This document shows positions 1 to 8,843 of a DNA stretch of 64,000 nt, in pieces. The position numbers and the translations under genes were made by a program. The notes below the pieces were generated by a model. That model was not told the origin of the DNA, did not search any database, and worked only from the letters and a program-made list of their open reading frames with translations. The stretch comes from Defluviitaleaceae bacterium. GTDB taxonomy: Bacteria > Bacillota > Clostridia > Lachnospirales > WQUN01. Numbering within the stretch: the first letter of the stretch is position 1; every line of letters begins with the position of its first letter. Where the stretch lies: assembly GCA_009780585.1 (NCBI GenBank), contig WQZS01000007.1, positions 50,818 through 114,817 on the forward strand. The letters are read 5' to 3'.

Positions 1-118
1 CCACCAACCACAATTCCTTGATGGGCAGTTCGTCCTTGCGTTTGATATAACCTTCGACGAGTTCGGGCAGATAGCTGGAGCCGCCGCCGATGACGGCGAT
101 CTTTAGGGCGTTGCGCAT
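1..118 (-). CDS. GH4-family 6-phospho-glucosidase, N-terminus only
   Basis: Only the first 39 codons lie in the window; the gene runs off the left edge. The protein starts with a Rossmann-type motif (IAVIGGGSSYLPELVEG) followed by ELPIKELWLV. This is the N-terminal signature of family 4 glycosidases, NAD- and Mn-dependent enzymes that cleave phosphorylated disaccharides after PTS uptake. The start ATG (116-118) has a GGGGG-type ribosome site just upstream. It begins 17 bp after the stop of the hydrogenase-like kinase on the same strand, so the two are probably cotranscribed. Substrate (cellobiose-P, maltose-P or other) cannot be told from this fragment. Confidence 0.8.
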   Translation of the reverse strand, partial: MRNALKIAVIGGGSSYLPELVEGYIKRKDELPIKELWLV

Positions 119-135
119 GGGTAATCCCCCTTGTT

Positions 136-3100
136 TTATATATCCTTATACAGGTTCGCCGTTATGTCCACGGCGTTGATCGCTTTCTTAAATTCGCCGT
201 GCAGCAAATACGCGGAGATTTCCTCCAGCAGATCATTCACGCCTTGCGGCCACGCGATTTGACGCAATACGTCCAGCGACGCGCGGGCCGCGCTCTTTTT
301 GATGCGCGAGCAAGCCTTGCGTATTTCGGCCAAATGCTCGTGCAGGATGGCGATTTCGTCTATGGTGATCGTTTCGGAGGTTTCGTGGCTCATCGGCGAT
401 TGGTCGCTTACCGCGTTCTTTACCGCTTCGATAAAAGCGGGGGTCTCCGCGCGAACCGCTTTTAAGTTGTTGGCCGTTCCCGCTTTTTCCAGCTTGTAGG
501 CTTGGGTTGACAGGTCCGGCTCGCCGATGTGTATCAATACGCTCTTCATGCCGTGTACCGTGGTGATGTATAGCTTCAAATCGTCCTCGTCGAAATCATT
601 GACCTTGGGAAGCAGCATTTCCAACACGAAGATCGCGCTGTGGATGTCTTGCAGCGCCGTCCTCAAAAATTCGCTTTCGGGCAGTTCCCTCCGCGTGAGG
701 GAAACCAATTTGTTGCTCCCCGTCTTCTGACGCGCCGCCTTAATGACCTCGGGCGGTTGCTTGTCGCGTATCAAACGGTTAAGGAACAGGTTTAATTCCC
801 TCATGTCGATCGGCTTTGAGATAAACCCGTCGAAGCCGTTTTCCATAAACACATCCGCTTGCCCCGTAACCGCGTTAGCCGTTAACGCGACGATGGGTTC
901 CCGATACCCCAAGCCGCGGATGATCTTCGCCGCTTCGATGCCGTCCATTTTGGGCATCATATGGTCCGTGAAAATAATATCGTAGGTATGGCCTTCCTTT
1001 ATCTTTTCAACGGCTTCGAAGCCGCTTACGGCGGTTTCGATCTTAAGGCCGTAGGGTATCATCATCCCCTTCGCCACATACAGGTTGGAATCAACGTCAT
1101 CCACCACCAAGATCGAGCCGTAGGGCATATATTCGTGCGTGATCTTCGCCCTGCGTGATTTCGACATACCCTGGAAACGGTTGGAACGCAGTTTGTCAGC
1201 CATTTCGATGCCGCATACGGCTTCGCCGACGCGCTCCTGCGGGAGCCGTACGGTAAAGGTCGTACCCTTGTCGGGCTTGCTCTTTACCTGTATGTCGCCG
1301 TTCATTAAATCGAGCAAACGTTTGGTGATCGTCATCCCCAGCCCCGTACCGACGGTCGTGCGGTTGATGTCCAGGTTAAAGCGCGTGTATTCTTCGAACA
1401 GCACGGCGATCTGTTCTTCTGTCATGCCCTGGCCCGTGTCCGAAATACGGAATACGAGCGTACATTCGGGGTCGTCTTCTTTCGTTTCCGCCCAAACGGA
1501 AAGCTCCACCTCGCCGTCGTCGGTATATTTGAACGCGTTGGACAGGATGTTGTTTAGGATTTGCTTGATGCGCAGCTCATCTCCGAACATATCGTGCGGC
1601 GTGTTCTTGTCGATCTTTAGATTAAATTCTATGTATTTGCTTTCGTATCGCAACAGGTTCAACTGCATGGTGTCGTATATTAAGCTGGGCATGTCGTATT
1701 CGTTGGGCGTAAGCTGCAGCTTACCCGCTTCGATCTTGGAAAGGTCCAAAAGGTCGTTGATGATCGTCAACAGCAGCTTGCCCGAGTTGTGTATGTGACT
1801 GAAGGCTTCCTCAAATTCCGGTGGAAGTTCGTCCTTTTGCAACTGCATTTCCGCCGTGCCGAGTACGGCGTTGATCGGCGTGCGTATCTCGTGGCTGATG
1901 TGCGACAGGAAGATGCTCTTGGCGCGGTTGGCCGCCGTCGCCAGCAGGTATTCCTCGTGTTCGGCCTTCGCGTCGTCCTTAGATTTTATGATGCAGTTCG
2001 CGGGGATGTTCACGTCCAGCGCGATCTTACGCGCCATGTCGTGGCAGGTGTCCGAACCGCACGCCCCGCAATCTACGTGGAGTTTTTCGTAGCTGTCCTT
2101 GCCCATTGATTCGAACGCTTTGCCGATGTCCTCGTCGGTGATCTGCGGGAACGTGGTGGGTATGGGCGCGTACACCCGCGTGAACAGGGAGGGGTCCAGC
2201 GTTTTATCATAGGTCAAATACAGTTCCTTGTAATGGTCCTTTGTGTTTATATAAACCTTTTCCCTGCGGTTTTTGTCCATGGTTTTGCCGATTTCGAACA
2301 CACAGCGGTCGTCCGCGCCCGCCGTACCGATGTTGCAACCTTCGGCGCAATTGAGTACGTCATAAATATCGGGGAGCAAATCGTCGGGCATGGCGGTGTA
2401 TTCGAAGAGCCTGTCGTACACGTTATCCCCTTCGGCCTTGGCGATGTGCATCCTTTTATCCGCGAAGAATTCGATGTTCTCCGTAAAGCCGCCGGGCATG
2501 GGGTAGAGCGAACCCATTCCGACCGGATCATGGTCGAACCCCGTTTCCTCGTCCGGCAGTTCGATATCGTTTTCTTCCAAGTATTTCAGCAACTTGCCGA
2601 TGGTCACGTTGTATTGCACCAGGCCCGTATCCTCGAACTCGATCTTCTTGGCCATGCACGGCGAAATCGCGGCGATCTTATCGGTAATGCCTTTGTATTC
2701 GCGCATAAAAACAGCGGTGCACGCCATGGGGCTGTGCACCGGTGATAACTTGCTTAGCAATTCGGGGTGGTACATTTGGCAGAAGATGACAATCGCGGGG
2801 CAGGGTTGGGTGATGATACGGGCGTCCTCATTACGCTCCATATGCCGTACGTGCGCCCAGGTACAAATATCCGCGCCCAGCGAAACATCGCAGATACTGT
2901 TCACGCCGAGCCGCTTCAGGTATGTAAACAACCGTTTGTATTCGGGGATGTTGGTCCTGACCGAAGGCGCGACGATGATCGAAATCCGCTCACCCTTCGC
3001 CAAATCGCCGAAGAACCGCTCAGTATCGTCCGTATACGACCTCGCCTCGTGCTTGCAAGCCGAAACGCAACGCCCGCAAATGATGCATTTATCGTAATCG

Positions 3101-3225
3101 ATGATGACTTTTATTTCGCCGTTCTTCTCCCGGTATGTTTTATTGGCCAACTCCATGGGGCACTCGCGCACGCATCGGTTACAGCCCGTACATCGGTCAA
3201 TTTCGGTCCTTATAACCTCCGTCAT
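136..3225 (-). CDS. Hybrid histidine kinase with [FeFe]-hydrogenase-like sensor module
   Basis: A protein of 1029 aa. Order of modules: two ferredoxin-type [4Fe-4S] motifs (CTGCNRCVRECP and CIICGRCVSACK, residues 8-60); an iron-hydrogenase large-subunit domain with H-cluster-like motifs QPCPAIV (about 140), SPCMAKKIEF (about 188) and NCAEGCNIG (about 293); a further Fe-S motif DCGACGSDTC (about 385); HisKA with SHEIRTP (His about 445); HATPase; a receiver with Asp in FTDHMMPKMDG (about 752); and a C-terminal Hpt-like domain (VHGMKS, about 891). There are no membrane segments, so it is cytoplasmic. Family knowledge links such hydrogenases to H2 or redox sensing; that role is inferred here. The start at 3225 is preferred over upstream frames because it has a GGGGGTG site and begins directly before the first ferredoxin motif. 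Confidence 0.88.
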   Translation of the reverse strand: MTEVIRTEIDRCTGCNRCVRECPMELANKTYREKNGEIKVIIDYDKCIICGRCVSACKHEARSYTDDTERFFGDLAKGERISIIVAPSVRTNIPEYKRLFTYLKRLGVNSICDVSLGADICTWAHVRHMERNEDARIITQPCPAIVIFCQMYHPELLSKLSPVHSPMACTAVFMREYKGITDKIAAISPCMAKKIEFEDTGLVQYNVTIGKLLKYLEENDIELPDEETGFDHDPVGMGSLYPMPGGFTENIEFFADKRMHIAKAEGDNVYDRLFEYTAMPDDLLPDIYDVLNCAEGCNIGTAGADDRCVFEIGKTMDKNRREKVYINTKDHYKELYLTYDKTLDPSLFTRVYAPIPTTFPQITDEDIGKAFESMGKDSYEKLHVDCGACGSDTCHDMARKIALDVNIPANCIIKSKDDAKAEHEEYLLATAANRAKSIFLSHISHEIRTPINAVLGTAEMQLQKDELPPEFEEAFSHIHNSGKLLLTIINDLLDLSKIEAGKLQLTPNEYDMPSLIYDTMQLNLLRYESKYIEFNLKIDKNTPHDMFGDELRIKQILNNILSNAFKYTDDGEVELSVWAETKEDDPECTLVFRISDTGQGMTEEQIAVLFEEYTRFNLDINRTTVGTGLGMTITKRLLDLMNGDIQVKSKPDKGTTFTVRLPQERVGEAVCGIEMADKLRSNRFQGMSKSRRAKITHEYMPYGSILVVDDVDSNLYVAKGMMIPYGLKIETAVSGFEAVEKIKEGHTYDIIFTDHMMPKMDGIEAAKIIRGLGYREPIVALTANAVTGQADVFMENGFDGFISKPIDMRELNLFLNRLIRDKQPPEVIKAARQKTGSNKLVSLTRRELPESEFLRTALQDIHSAIFVLEMLLPKVNDFDEDDLKLYITTVHGMKSVLIHIGEPDLSTQAYKLEKAGTANNLKAVRAETPAFIEAVKNAVSDQSPMSHETSETITIDEIAILHEHLAEIRKACSRIKKSAARASLDVLRQIAWPQGVNDLLEEISAYLLHGEFKKAINAVDITANLYKDI

Positions 3226-3392
3226 GCCGCACCCCCAAATACCGATATATCCGTGATTATACAAGTTTGATAACACACATGTAAACGGAACAAACATTCT
3301 CAAACGATGAAATAAAACGAGCACCACCTTATGCTAATCGCGGATTAACATGAACAAAGTGATGCCCGCTTTCCATTTAGAACGTAGACAGC

Positions 3393-3590
3393 TTATTTGC
3401 CGGCCATTTGGCGTTCTTGGGCTTCGATCATTTTCTTAACCATGTAGCCGCCTACATAACCCGTTTGGGCGGAGGTTAAGTCGCCGTTGTAGCCTTGCTT
3501 CAAGGGCACGCCGATTTCGTTGGCAACTTCAAACTTAAATTTGTCCATGGCTTCACGAGCATGGGGTACTGCGGATGTGTTGATCTTCAT
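3393..3590 (-). CDS. Alpha/beta-type small acid-soluble spore protein
   Basis: A protein of 65 aa with the SASP pattern: KFEVANEIGVPL, which holds the expected germination-protease cleavage region, then GYNGDLTSAQTGYVGGYMVKKMIE. These proteins coat and protect DNA in the dormant spore and are degraded at germination. The start at 3590 follows a clear AAAGGAG site; the longer open frame would begin in the promoter. A near-consensus sigma-G promoter lies 42-70 bp upstream. A paralogue sits at 29270. It is transcribed alone, divergently from pdxS. Confidence 0.93.
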   Translation of the reverse strand: MKINTSAVPHAREAMDKFKFEVANEIGVPLKQGYNGDLTSAQTGYVGGYMVKKMIEAQERQMAGK

Positions 3591-3631
3591 CGTATTCGTC
3601 TCCTTTTGTTCTGTTTTGGATGTTTCGATGC

Positions 3632-3660
3632 TAGTATGGACGGGGAAGAAAATAATATGC
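3632..3660 (-). promoter_or_regulatory. Sigma-G promoter of the SASP gene
   Basis: On the minus strand, GCATA (3656-3660) is followed after exactly 17 nt by CATACTA (3632-3638). This fits the forespore sigma-G consensus (GHATR, 17-18 nt, CATNNTA). The same architecture is found upstream of the second SASP gene. Confidence 0.65.
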
Positions 3661-3713
3661 AATTTAACGGATAAAACGATATTGTAAGGTTTTGGCAGGT
3701 TTTTATATATTTG

Positions 3714-3742
3714 TTGACACTTATATCAATCCCCCATAAACT
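3714..3742 (+). promoter_or_regulatory. Sigma-A-type promoter upstream of pdxS
   Basis: A perfect TTGACA (3714-3719), 17 nt, then TAAACT (3737-3742). It lies 39 bp before the pdxS start and points toward it. Confidence 0.5.
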
Positions 3743-3780
3743 CTTTTTTATTAAACGCACATATGGAGGGAACCTTTCAC

Positions 3781-4653
3781 ATGTTTGAAAAAATCCAACG
3801 CTTTGATTCCATCAACCAAAAGTTGTTAAACGGCGTCATCATGGACGTCACCACCCCCGAACAAGCCCGCATTGCCGAAGCCACGGGAGCGGTCGCCGTT
3901 ATGGCGCTGGAGCGCGTACCCTCAGATATCCGCGCGGCGGGGGGAATTTCGCGTATGAGTGACCCTGCGATGGTACAATCTATTCAAGCCGCGGTAAAAA
4001 TCCCCGTCATGGCCAAATGCCGCATTGGGCACTTCGTGGAGGCGCAGGTGCTGGAGGCCATCGGGGTGGACTACATCGACGAAAGCGAAGTGCTGACCCC
4101 GGCGGACGATACGTTCCATATCGATAAGACGAAATTTACGTCGCCCTTCGTGTGCGGGGCGAAGAATTTGGGTGAAGCACTTCGCCGTATACAAGAGGGA
4201 GCGGCAATGATCCGCACCAAGGGCGAACCCGGTACGGGCGATGTGGTGCAAGCGGTGCGCCACATGCGGACGATCCTCGGGGAAATTAGAGTTTTAACAT
4301 CCAAATCGCCGGACGAATTGTATGTAGCCGCGCGGGACATGGCTGTGCCGTATGCGTTGGTGTTATATGTAGCCGAGCATGGCAAGCTACCCGTACCCAA
4401 CCTTACGGCAGGGGGCGTATCCACCCCGGCAGACGCCGCTCTAATGATGCAGTTGGGCGCGGAGGGCGTGTTTGTGGGTTCGGGTATTTTTAAATCGGGC
4501 GACCCGTCAAAAAGAGCGGCCGCTATCGTACAAGCGGTCGCCCATTATAAGGACGCGAAATTGATTGCCGATATTTCGAAGGATTTGGGCGAACCGATGG
4601 TCGGCATCAATGAAAATGAGATCAAGGTGATCATGGCGCAAAGGGGTATATAA
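3781..4653 (+). CDS. pdxS: Pyridoxal 5'-phosphate synthase, synthase subunit PdxS
   Basis: A protein of 290 aa. PdxS builds PLP from ribose-5-phosphate, glyceraldehyde-3-phosphate and ammonia. Family hallmarks visible: [58 protein letters not shown] (split here for reading) and [16 protein letters not shown]; these include the catalytic lysine regions. The ATG at 3781 is chosen because the upstream ATG (3763) overlaps the GGAGGG ribosome site. The glutaminase partner gene pdxT normally follows, but here the next gene is convergent, so pdxT must lie elsewhere or ammonia comes from another source. Confidence 0.95.
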   Translation: MFEKIQRFDSINQKLLNGVIMDVTTPEQARIAEATGAVAVMALERVPSDIRAAGGISRMSDPAMVQSIQAAVKIPVMAKCRIGHFVEAQVLEAIGVDYIDESEVLTPADDTFHIDKTKFTSPFVCGAKNLGEALRRIQEGAAMIRTKGEPGTGDVVQAVRHMRTILGEIRVLTSKSPDELYVAARDMAVPYALVLYVAEHGKLPVPNLTAGGVSTPADAALMMQLGAEGVFVGSGIFKSGDPSKRAAAIVQAVAHYKDAKLIADISKDLGEPMVGINENEIKVIMAQRGI

Positions 4654-4678
4654 GATACGGAGTATATAAAACAGGATT

Positions 4679-4705
4679 AACTTGTACCCTAGTAGGGGAC
4701 AAGTT
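4679..4705 (+). terminator. Palindrome after pdxS, probable terminator and dispersed repeat copy
   Basis: AACTTGT-a-CCC (4679-4689) pairs with GGG-g-ACAAGTT (4695-4705) around a short loop, followed by a T-rich stretch. It sits between convergent pdxS and the PfoR-like gene and could stop transcription from pdxS. A near-identical palindrome occurs inside the decarboxylase gene at 12006-12032, so this may be a repeat family and not only a terminator. Confidence 0.55.
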
Positions 4706-4728
4706 GCGTTTTGTATCTTTATTTTGTA

Positions 4729-5772
4729 TCACCCGCCCAGCTTCATATCCCCGAACTTGATCCAATTCTTCTTACGCATAAACTCGGATACCCCGAGTGC
4801 GATAACCGCGGGCAGAATAAAATGCACCAGTCCTACTTGTAAAAAGACCTCACCGCCGTAACCCATCGCCGTAAACGTACCGAACTGGCCCACCAAGCCC
4901 GACGTACCCATCCCCGCCCCGGCGGGGATGTTTTTCATGGAGAAAACCGCGGCGGAAACGGAACCCCCGATTGCGCTCGCGACAATGGCGGGTATCCAAA
5001 TACGGGGGTTTTTCATGATGTTCGGGAGTTGGAGCATGGAAGTCCCCAGCCCTTGGGAAAGCAAGCCCCCGATTTTATTTTCGCGGTAGCTCGCAACGGC
5101 GAAGCCGATCATGTTGGCGGCGCAGCCCGCAACGGCGGCACCCGCGGCCAAGCCTTCCAAGCCCAACATGATAGCGAGGGCGGCGCTGGAAAGCGGCCCC
5201 GTCAGCATCATACCCATTACGACGGCGACGATCGCACCCATTAATAAAGGCATCAAATCGGTTGACCACATGACAAAGTTGCCGATCGCGTTCATAAAAC
5301 TTTGGATGGGCGGGCCAATGAGCATCGCCACACCCGCACCCGTAAAAATCGTCACCACCGGCGTGACGATGATGTCTACCTTTGTTTCCTTGGAAACCAA
5401 TTTACCCAATTCAGCGCCGACGATGGCCGCGATCAACGCGCCCGCGGGGCCGCCGAGGAAGTTACCCGCGAAACCGACCGCCGCGGAGGCGAACAGCACC
5501 AGCGGCGGAGCCTTTAACCCGTACGCCACCGCTACGCCGATGGCGAAACCCACCGCGCCGGGGTATGTACCGCTCCCGCCGACGGGTCGGCTGCCCGCCG
5601 CCATTTCACCCATCGTCGCGAGGAAGTCGATGCCCGCGCGCGAGCCGATTTCGAACAAGATCAATCCGATGATCAACGACGCGAATAATCCCAGCGTCAT
5701 CATACCCATCGCGTCTACGAAATATCTTTTAAAAGTGACCTCGATTTCCTTCTTTTTAAGAAACGCTTTCAT
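4729..5772 (-). CDS. PfoR-like PTS EIIC-type membrane protein
   Basis: A protein of 347 aa, very hydrophobic and glycine-rich, with about 8-10 predicted membrane segments. The pattern SRPVGGSGTYPGAVGFAIG and the C-terminal GAGMGTSGLVGQFGTFTAMG fit the PTS_EIIC_2 family, to which the clostridial PfoR protein belongs. No EIIA or EIIB domain or gene is adjacent, so a true phosphotransferase role is not shown; it may be a transporter or regulator of unknown substrate. The start at 5772 follows an AAAGGA site; the longer open frame upstream overlaps the promoter region of asp23 and lacks family similarity. Confidence 0.8.
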   Translation of the reverse strand: MKAFLKKKEIEVTFKRYFVDAMGMMTLGLFASLIIGLILFEIGSRAGIDFLATMGEMAAGSRPVGGSGTYPGAVGFAIGVAVAYGLKAPPLVLFASAAVGFAGNFLGGPAGALIAAIVGAELGKLVSKETKVDIIVTPVVTIFTGAGVAMLIGPPIQSFMNAIGNFVMWSTDLMPLLMGAIVAVVMGMMLTGPLSSAALAIMLGLEGLAAGAAVAGCAANMIGFAVASYRENKIGGLLSQGLGTSMLQLPNIMKNPRIWIPAIVASAIGGSVSAAVFSMKNIPAGAGMGTSGLVGQFGTFTAMGYGGEVFLQVGLVHFILPAVIALGVSEFMRKKNWIKFGDMKLGG

Positions 5773-5787
5773 CGTTAAATCTGTCCT

Positions 5788-5816
5788 TTCATATGGGGCG
5801 GTTATCGGTGTATAAT
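5788..5816 (+). promoter_or_regulatory. Possible sigma-A promoter of asp23-fakA
   Basis: TTCATA (5788-5793), 17 nt, then a perfect TATAAT (5811-5816), 48 bp before the Asp23-family start. The -35 box matches only four of six bases. Confidence 0.4.
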
Positions 5817-5863
5817 AAGGCAATAAATATAACCACGCAAGGTATAACCGTAAGGAGGATTGT

Positions 5864-6217
5864 ATGCAATCATTGATTAAAAACGAATTGGGCACGATCG
5901 CCATCGACAACGAGGTCATCGGCCGTTTGGCGGGGCTCGCCGCGATGGAATGTTACGGTGTCGTCGGCATGGCAGCCAAAAGCATCCGCGACGGCTTGGT
6001 GCATCTGTTAAAAATCGAAAGCCTGACCAAGGGCGTGCGGATAAAAGTGACGGATGAGGGTGATTTGATCATCAACCTGCATATAATCGTGGAGTACGGG
6101 ACAAACATCGTCGCCATCGCCAATACGCTGATCGACAACGTGAAGTATAAGCTCGAAAGCTGCGTGGGGCTGACCGTGCGCGAAGTGAATATCTACGTGG
6201 AAAGCGTGCGTGTGTGA
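5864..6217 (+). CDS. Asp23/Gls24 family protein (YloU-like)
   Basis: A protein of 117 aa with the family core: GTIAIDNEVIGRLAGLAAMECYGVVGMA near the start (read as two blocks) and later NTLIDNVKYKLES, GLTVREVNIYVESVRV. Members are linked to envelope homeostasis in Firmicutes, and this small type is regularly found next to the FakA/YloV gene, as here. AAGGAGG lies 7 nt before the ATG. Its stop overlaps or abuts the next start, indicating translational coupling. Confidence 0.9.
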   Translation: MQSLIKNELGTIAIDNEVIGRLAGLAAMECYGVVGMAAKSIRDGLVHLLKIESLTKGVRIKVTDEGDLIINLHIIVEYGTNIVAIANTLIDNVKYKLESCVGLTVREVNIYVESVRV

Positions 6218-6218
6218 C

Positions 6219-7877
6219 ATGGGCCATATCAGCATGGACGGTACGTTGTTACGTAAGATGATCATCGGCGGGGCGAATGAACTGATCCGCAACATCACCC
6301 CCCTTAACGCCTTAAACGTTTTCCCCGTGCCGGACGGCGACACGGGTACCAATATGTCACACACGGTGCAAGCCGCCGCGCGGGAAGCGGCCAAGCTCTC
6401 CAACCCCAACATCGCCGACATCGCCAAGGCCGCTTCAAACGGTGCGTTGCGCGGCGCGCGCGGCAACAGCGGGGTGATCCTTTCCCAGCTTTTCCGCGGT
6501 TTCGCGAAAGGGCTCGAAGGCAAATCCACCGCCAAAGCGGAGGACTTAGCCGCCGCGCTGGCCAAATCCTCCGAAATGGCGTACAAGGCCGTGATGAAGC
6601 CCAAAGAAGGCACGATGCTGACCATCGGCCGCGCCTTCGCCGAAGCCGCGCACGAAATCGCCTTCGATCAGGACGACATCGATACCTGCCTGACCTTCGT
6701 CATCGAACGCGCCAATTTAGTATTGGCCAAAACCCCCGACATGCTGCCCGCCCTTAAGGAAGCGGGCGTGGTGGATTCCGGCGGCATGGGGTTGATCTGC
6801 TTCCTGCAAGGGGCGTTGGACGCCATGCGTACGAAAGGGGATGTGGAATTGCTGGAAATAACCGCGCAAAACGGTGAAAATACAATCGTAGGCGCAGCCG
6901 TGATCGACCCTTCGGCGATCACCTTCCCCTACTGCACGGAGTTCCTGCTCGAACTCGCCGCGCCCGACAAGCGTACGCGCGGCCATTCCGCAGACGCGGA
7001 AGCCACGCTCAAGAGTTACTTGATGAGCATCGGCGATTCCATCGTGGTCATCGAGGACGCGGGTTTGGTAAAGGTCCACGTCCACACGGGCGACCCCGGC
7101 AAAGCCCTGCAAAAGGCCCTCCAATTCGGCGAACTGCATGACATAAAAATCGACAACATGCGCGAGCAACACACAGGGATGCTCGACTTCTCGGCCCAAT
7201 CCAAGCCCGCACCGCCCAAACCCGTCGGCGTGGTAGCCGTGGCATCGGGCACGGGCCTGCGCGACCTCTTCATCGGCTTGGGCGCGGACGTGTGCATCGA
7301 GGGCGGCCAAAGCATGAACCCCAGCACCGAAGACATCGTACAAGCCATCGCTATGGTCAACGCCGAGCGCGTCATCGTTTTGCCCAATAATAAAAACATC
7401 GTCCTCACCGCCCAACAAGCCGCCAAGCTGACCAAGGATAAGGAAGTGCATGTGGTGGCCACCCTTTCCGTCCCGCAGGGCATGGCTTGTATGGTGGTCA
7501 ACTCCGATACGATCCCCTTGGAAGACAACCTCGCCGGCATGAAGGAAGCCATGGAATCCGTACATTGTGGGCAAATCACCCAAGCCGTGCGCGATACCGT
7601 AATGGACGGCTTCACCATCGTGGAGGGCGACATCCTGTGCATCTACGACGGGGACATCGCGCTGGTGGAAAAAAGCCTGATTTCCGCATCACGCGCCCTG
7701 GCGGATCATATGCTGGAAAAAGGCAGCGACATGGTAACGATCTACCACGGCGAAGGCGCGAACGAAAAACTGGCGAACGCCTTGGCGGAATACATCATAA
7801 AAAAACACCCCCATTGTGAAGTGGAGGTGTATGAGGGTAAGCAACCGTTATACAGCTACATTATTTCGGTGGAGTAG
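6219..7877 (+). CDS. fakA: DAK2-domain fatty acid kinase-like protein (YloV/FakA)
   Basis: A protein of 552 aa. The N-terminal DAK2 kinase domain has NVFPVPDGDTGTNM (about residues 34-47) and NGALRGARGNSGVILSQ. It is followed by a middle domain and a C-terminal DegV-like half (GVVAVASGTGLRDLF). In Firmicutes FakA phosphorylates fatty acids bound to FakB for phospholipid synthesis. No fakB gene is in view. ATG 6219 is preferred; a GTG at 6210 overlapping the previous stop and an ATG at 6234 are alternatives. The 3' end overlaps the convergent rnc gene by 17 bp. Confidence 0.9.
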   Translation: MGHISMDGTLLRKMIIGGANELIRNITPLNALNVFPVPDGDTGTNMSHTVQAAAREAAKLSNPNIADIAKAASNGALRGARGNSGVILSQLFRGFAKGLEGKSTAKAEDLAAALAKSSEMAYKAVMKPKEGTMLTIGRAFAEAAHEIAFDQDDIDTCLTFVIERANLVLAKTPDMLPALKEAGVVDSGGMGLICFLQGALDAMRTKGDVELLEITAQNGENTIVGAAVIDPSAITFPYCTEFLLELAAPDKRTRGHSADAEATLKSYLMSIGDSIVVIEDAGLVKVHVHTGDPGKALQKALQFGELHDIKIDNMREQHTGMLDFSAQSKPAPPKPVGVVAVASGTGLRDLFIGLGADVCIEGGQSMNPSTEDIVQAIAMVNAERVIVLPNNKNIVLTAQQAAKLTKDKEVHVVATLSVPQGMACMVVNSDTIPLEDNLAGMKEAMESVHCGQITQAVRDTVMDGFTIVEGDILCIYDGDIALVEKSLISASRALADHMLEKGSDMVTIYHGEGANEKLANALAEYIIKKHPHCEVEVYEGKQPLYSYIISVE

Positions 7878-8553
7878 ATTTTAGTGCCGCCCCGGCGGCC
7901 GCTTGCTCCGCTTCTTTTTTACTGCCTCCCGCGCCTTTGCCCAGCACGTTGCCTTGATGGGTCACCTGTGCGGTGAAGATTCGGTTGTGGGGCGGTCCTG
8001 ATTCGTCAATGATATAATAAACAGCCGTTTCGCGGCTGTTTTTTTGCAGGATTTCCTGTAAGGTCGTTTTATTGTCGCGCAAAGCAGGTGCGTCGTTCGC
8101 CAACGGCTTAAATAAACGGAAAACCACGCCGCGTACGGTGTCCGCTCCGCCGTCCAGATATATCGCGCCCAGCACGGCCTCTAATGCGTCGGACAGGATC
8201 GACCCTTTTTCACGGCCGCCGCTTTGGTCTTCGCCATTCCCGAGCCGTATACACTTGCCTATCCTTAAATCTCTCGCCAACGCGGCCAATTGGGGTTCGC
8301 ACACCAGAGCGGCACGGCGGCTTGTGAGCTTGCCTTCGGACATGCCGGGGAAAAGGGTATACAACAATTCGCTCACGCACAATTCCAACACCGCGTCACC
8401 CAAAAATTCCAACCGCTCGTTGCACGCGTTCGGGGGCAGCCCGTTTTCATACGCGAAGGACGCGTGCGTCAACGCGTGCGTCAACAAACCGGGATCGTTA
8501 AAAAAATAGCCCAATGCTTCCTGCAATCGGGCTAATAATTTTTCGCTGTTCAA
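7861..8553 (-). CDS. rnc: Ribonuclease III
   Basis: A protein of 230 aa. Cleaves double-stranded RNA in rRNA and mRNA processing. The catalytic domain contains the signature ERLEFLGDAVLEL (about residues 44-56), and a C-terminal dsRNA-binding domain ends with KKEAEQAAAGAALK. The start is a TTG four bases after the acpP stop, with no good ribosome site, so translation is probably coupled to acpP. Last gene of the rpmF-plsX-acpP-rnc run. The genes often found between acpP and plsX or after them (fabD, fabG, smc, ftsY) are absent here. Confidence 0.93.
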   Translation of the reverse strand: MNSEKLLARLQEALGYFFNDPGLLTHALTHASFAYENGLPPNACNERLEFLGDAVLELCVSELLYTLFPGMSEGKLTSRRAALVCEPQLAALARDLRIGKCIRLGNGEDQSGGREKGSILSDALEAVLGAIYLDGGADTVRGVVFRLFKPLANDAPALRDNKTTLQEILQKNSRETAVYYIIDESGPPHNRIFTAQVTHQGNVLGKGAGGSKKEAEQAAAGAALKSTPPK

Positions 8554-8557
8554 TTTT

Positions 8558-8791
8558 TTACGCCGAAACGGCTTTCCTTACATATTCCGCCGCGTCGCCC
8601 ACGGTCTTGATCTTTTCCGCGTCCTCGGTGGTGAACTGCATCCCGAAGATATCCTCCAAGTCGGTGATGATTTGGAAGAGGTCGAGCGAATCGGCGTTAA
8701 GGTCATCTTTAAACGTGGTTGCCTCCGTTATCGAATCCTTGGCCACGCTCATTTGCTCGGCGATAACGTCCCTTATCTTTTCAAATTCCAT
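8558..8791 (-). CDS. acpP: Acyl carrier protein
   Basis: A protein of 77 aa, acidic and helical. The phosphopantetheine attachment motif is DDLNADSLDLFQI, with the modified Ser in DSL at about residue 36. It carries growing acyl chains in fatty acid synthesis and delivers them to PlsX-dependent phospholipid synthesis. An AAGGAGG-type site precedes the ATG. It sits between plsX and rnc, the usual Firmicutes neighbourhood. Confidence 0.95.
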   Translation of the reverse strand: MEFEKIRDVIAEQMSVAKDSITEATTFKDDLNADSLDLFQIITDLEDIFGMQFTTEDAEKIKTVGDAAEYVRKAVSA

Positions 8792-8843
8792 ATATATTCC
8801 TCCTTATTATTTATTATCCGTTTTTATTACGAACCCCTAACCC

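Noticed and set aside
3226..3327. Longer start for the hydrogenase-like kinase
   Set aside because: The extra 34 residues have no similarity to the family and no ribosome site, while GGGGGTG lies just before 3225.
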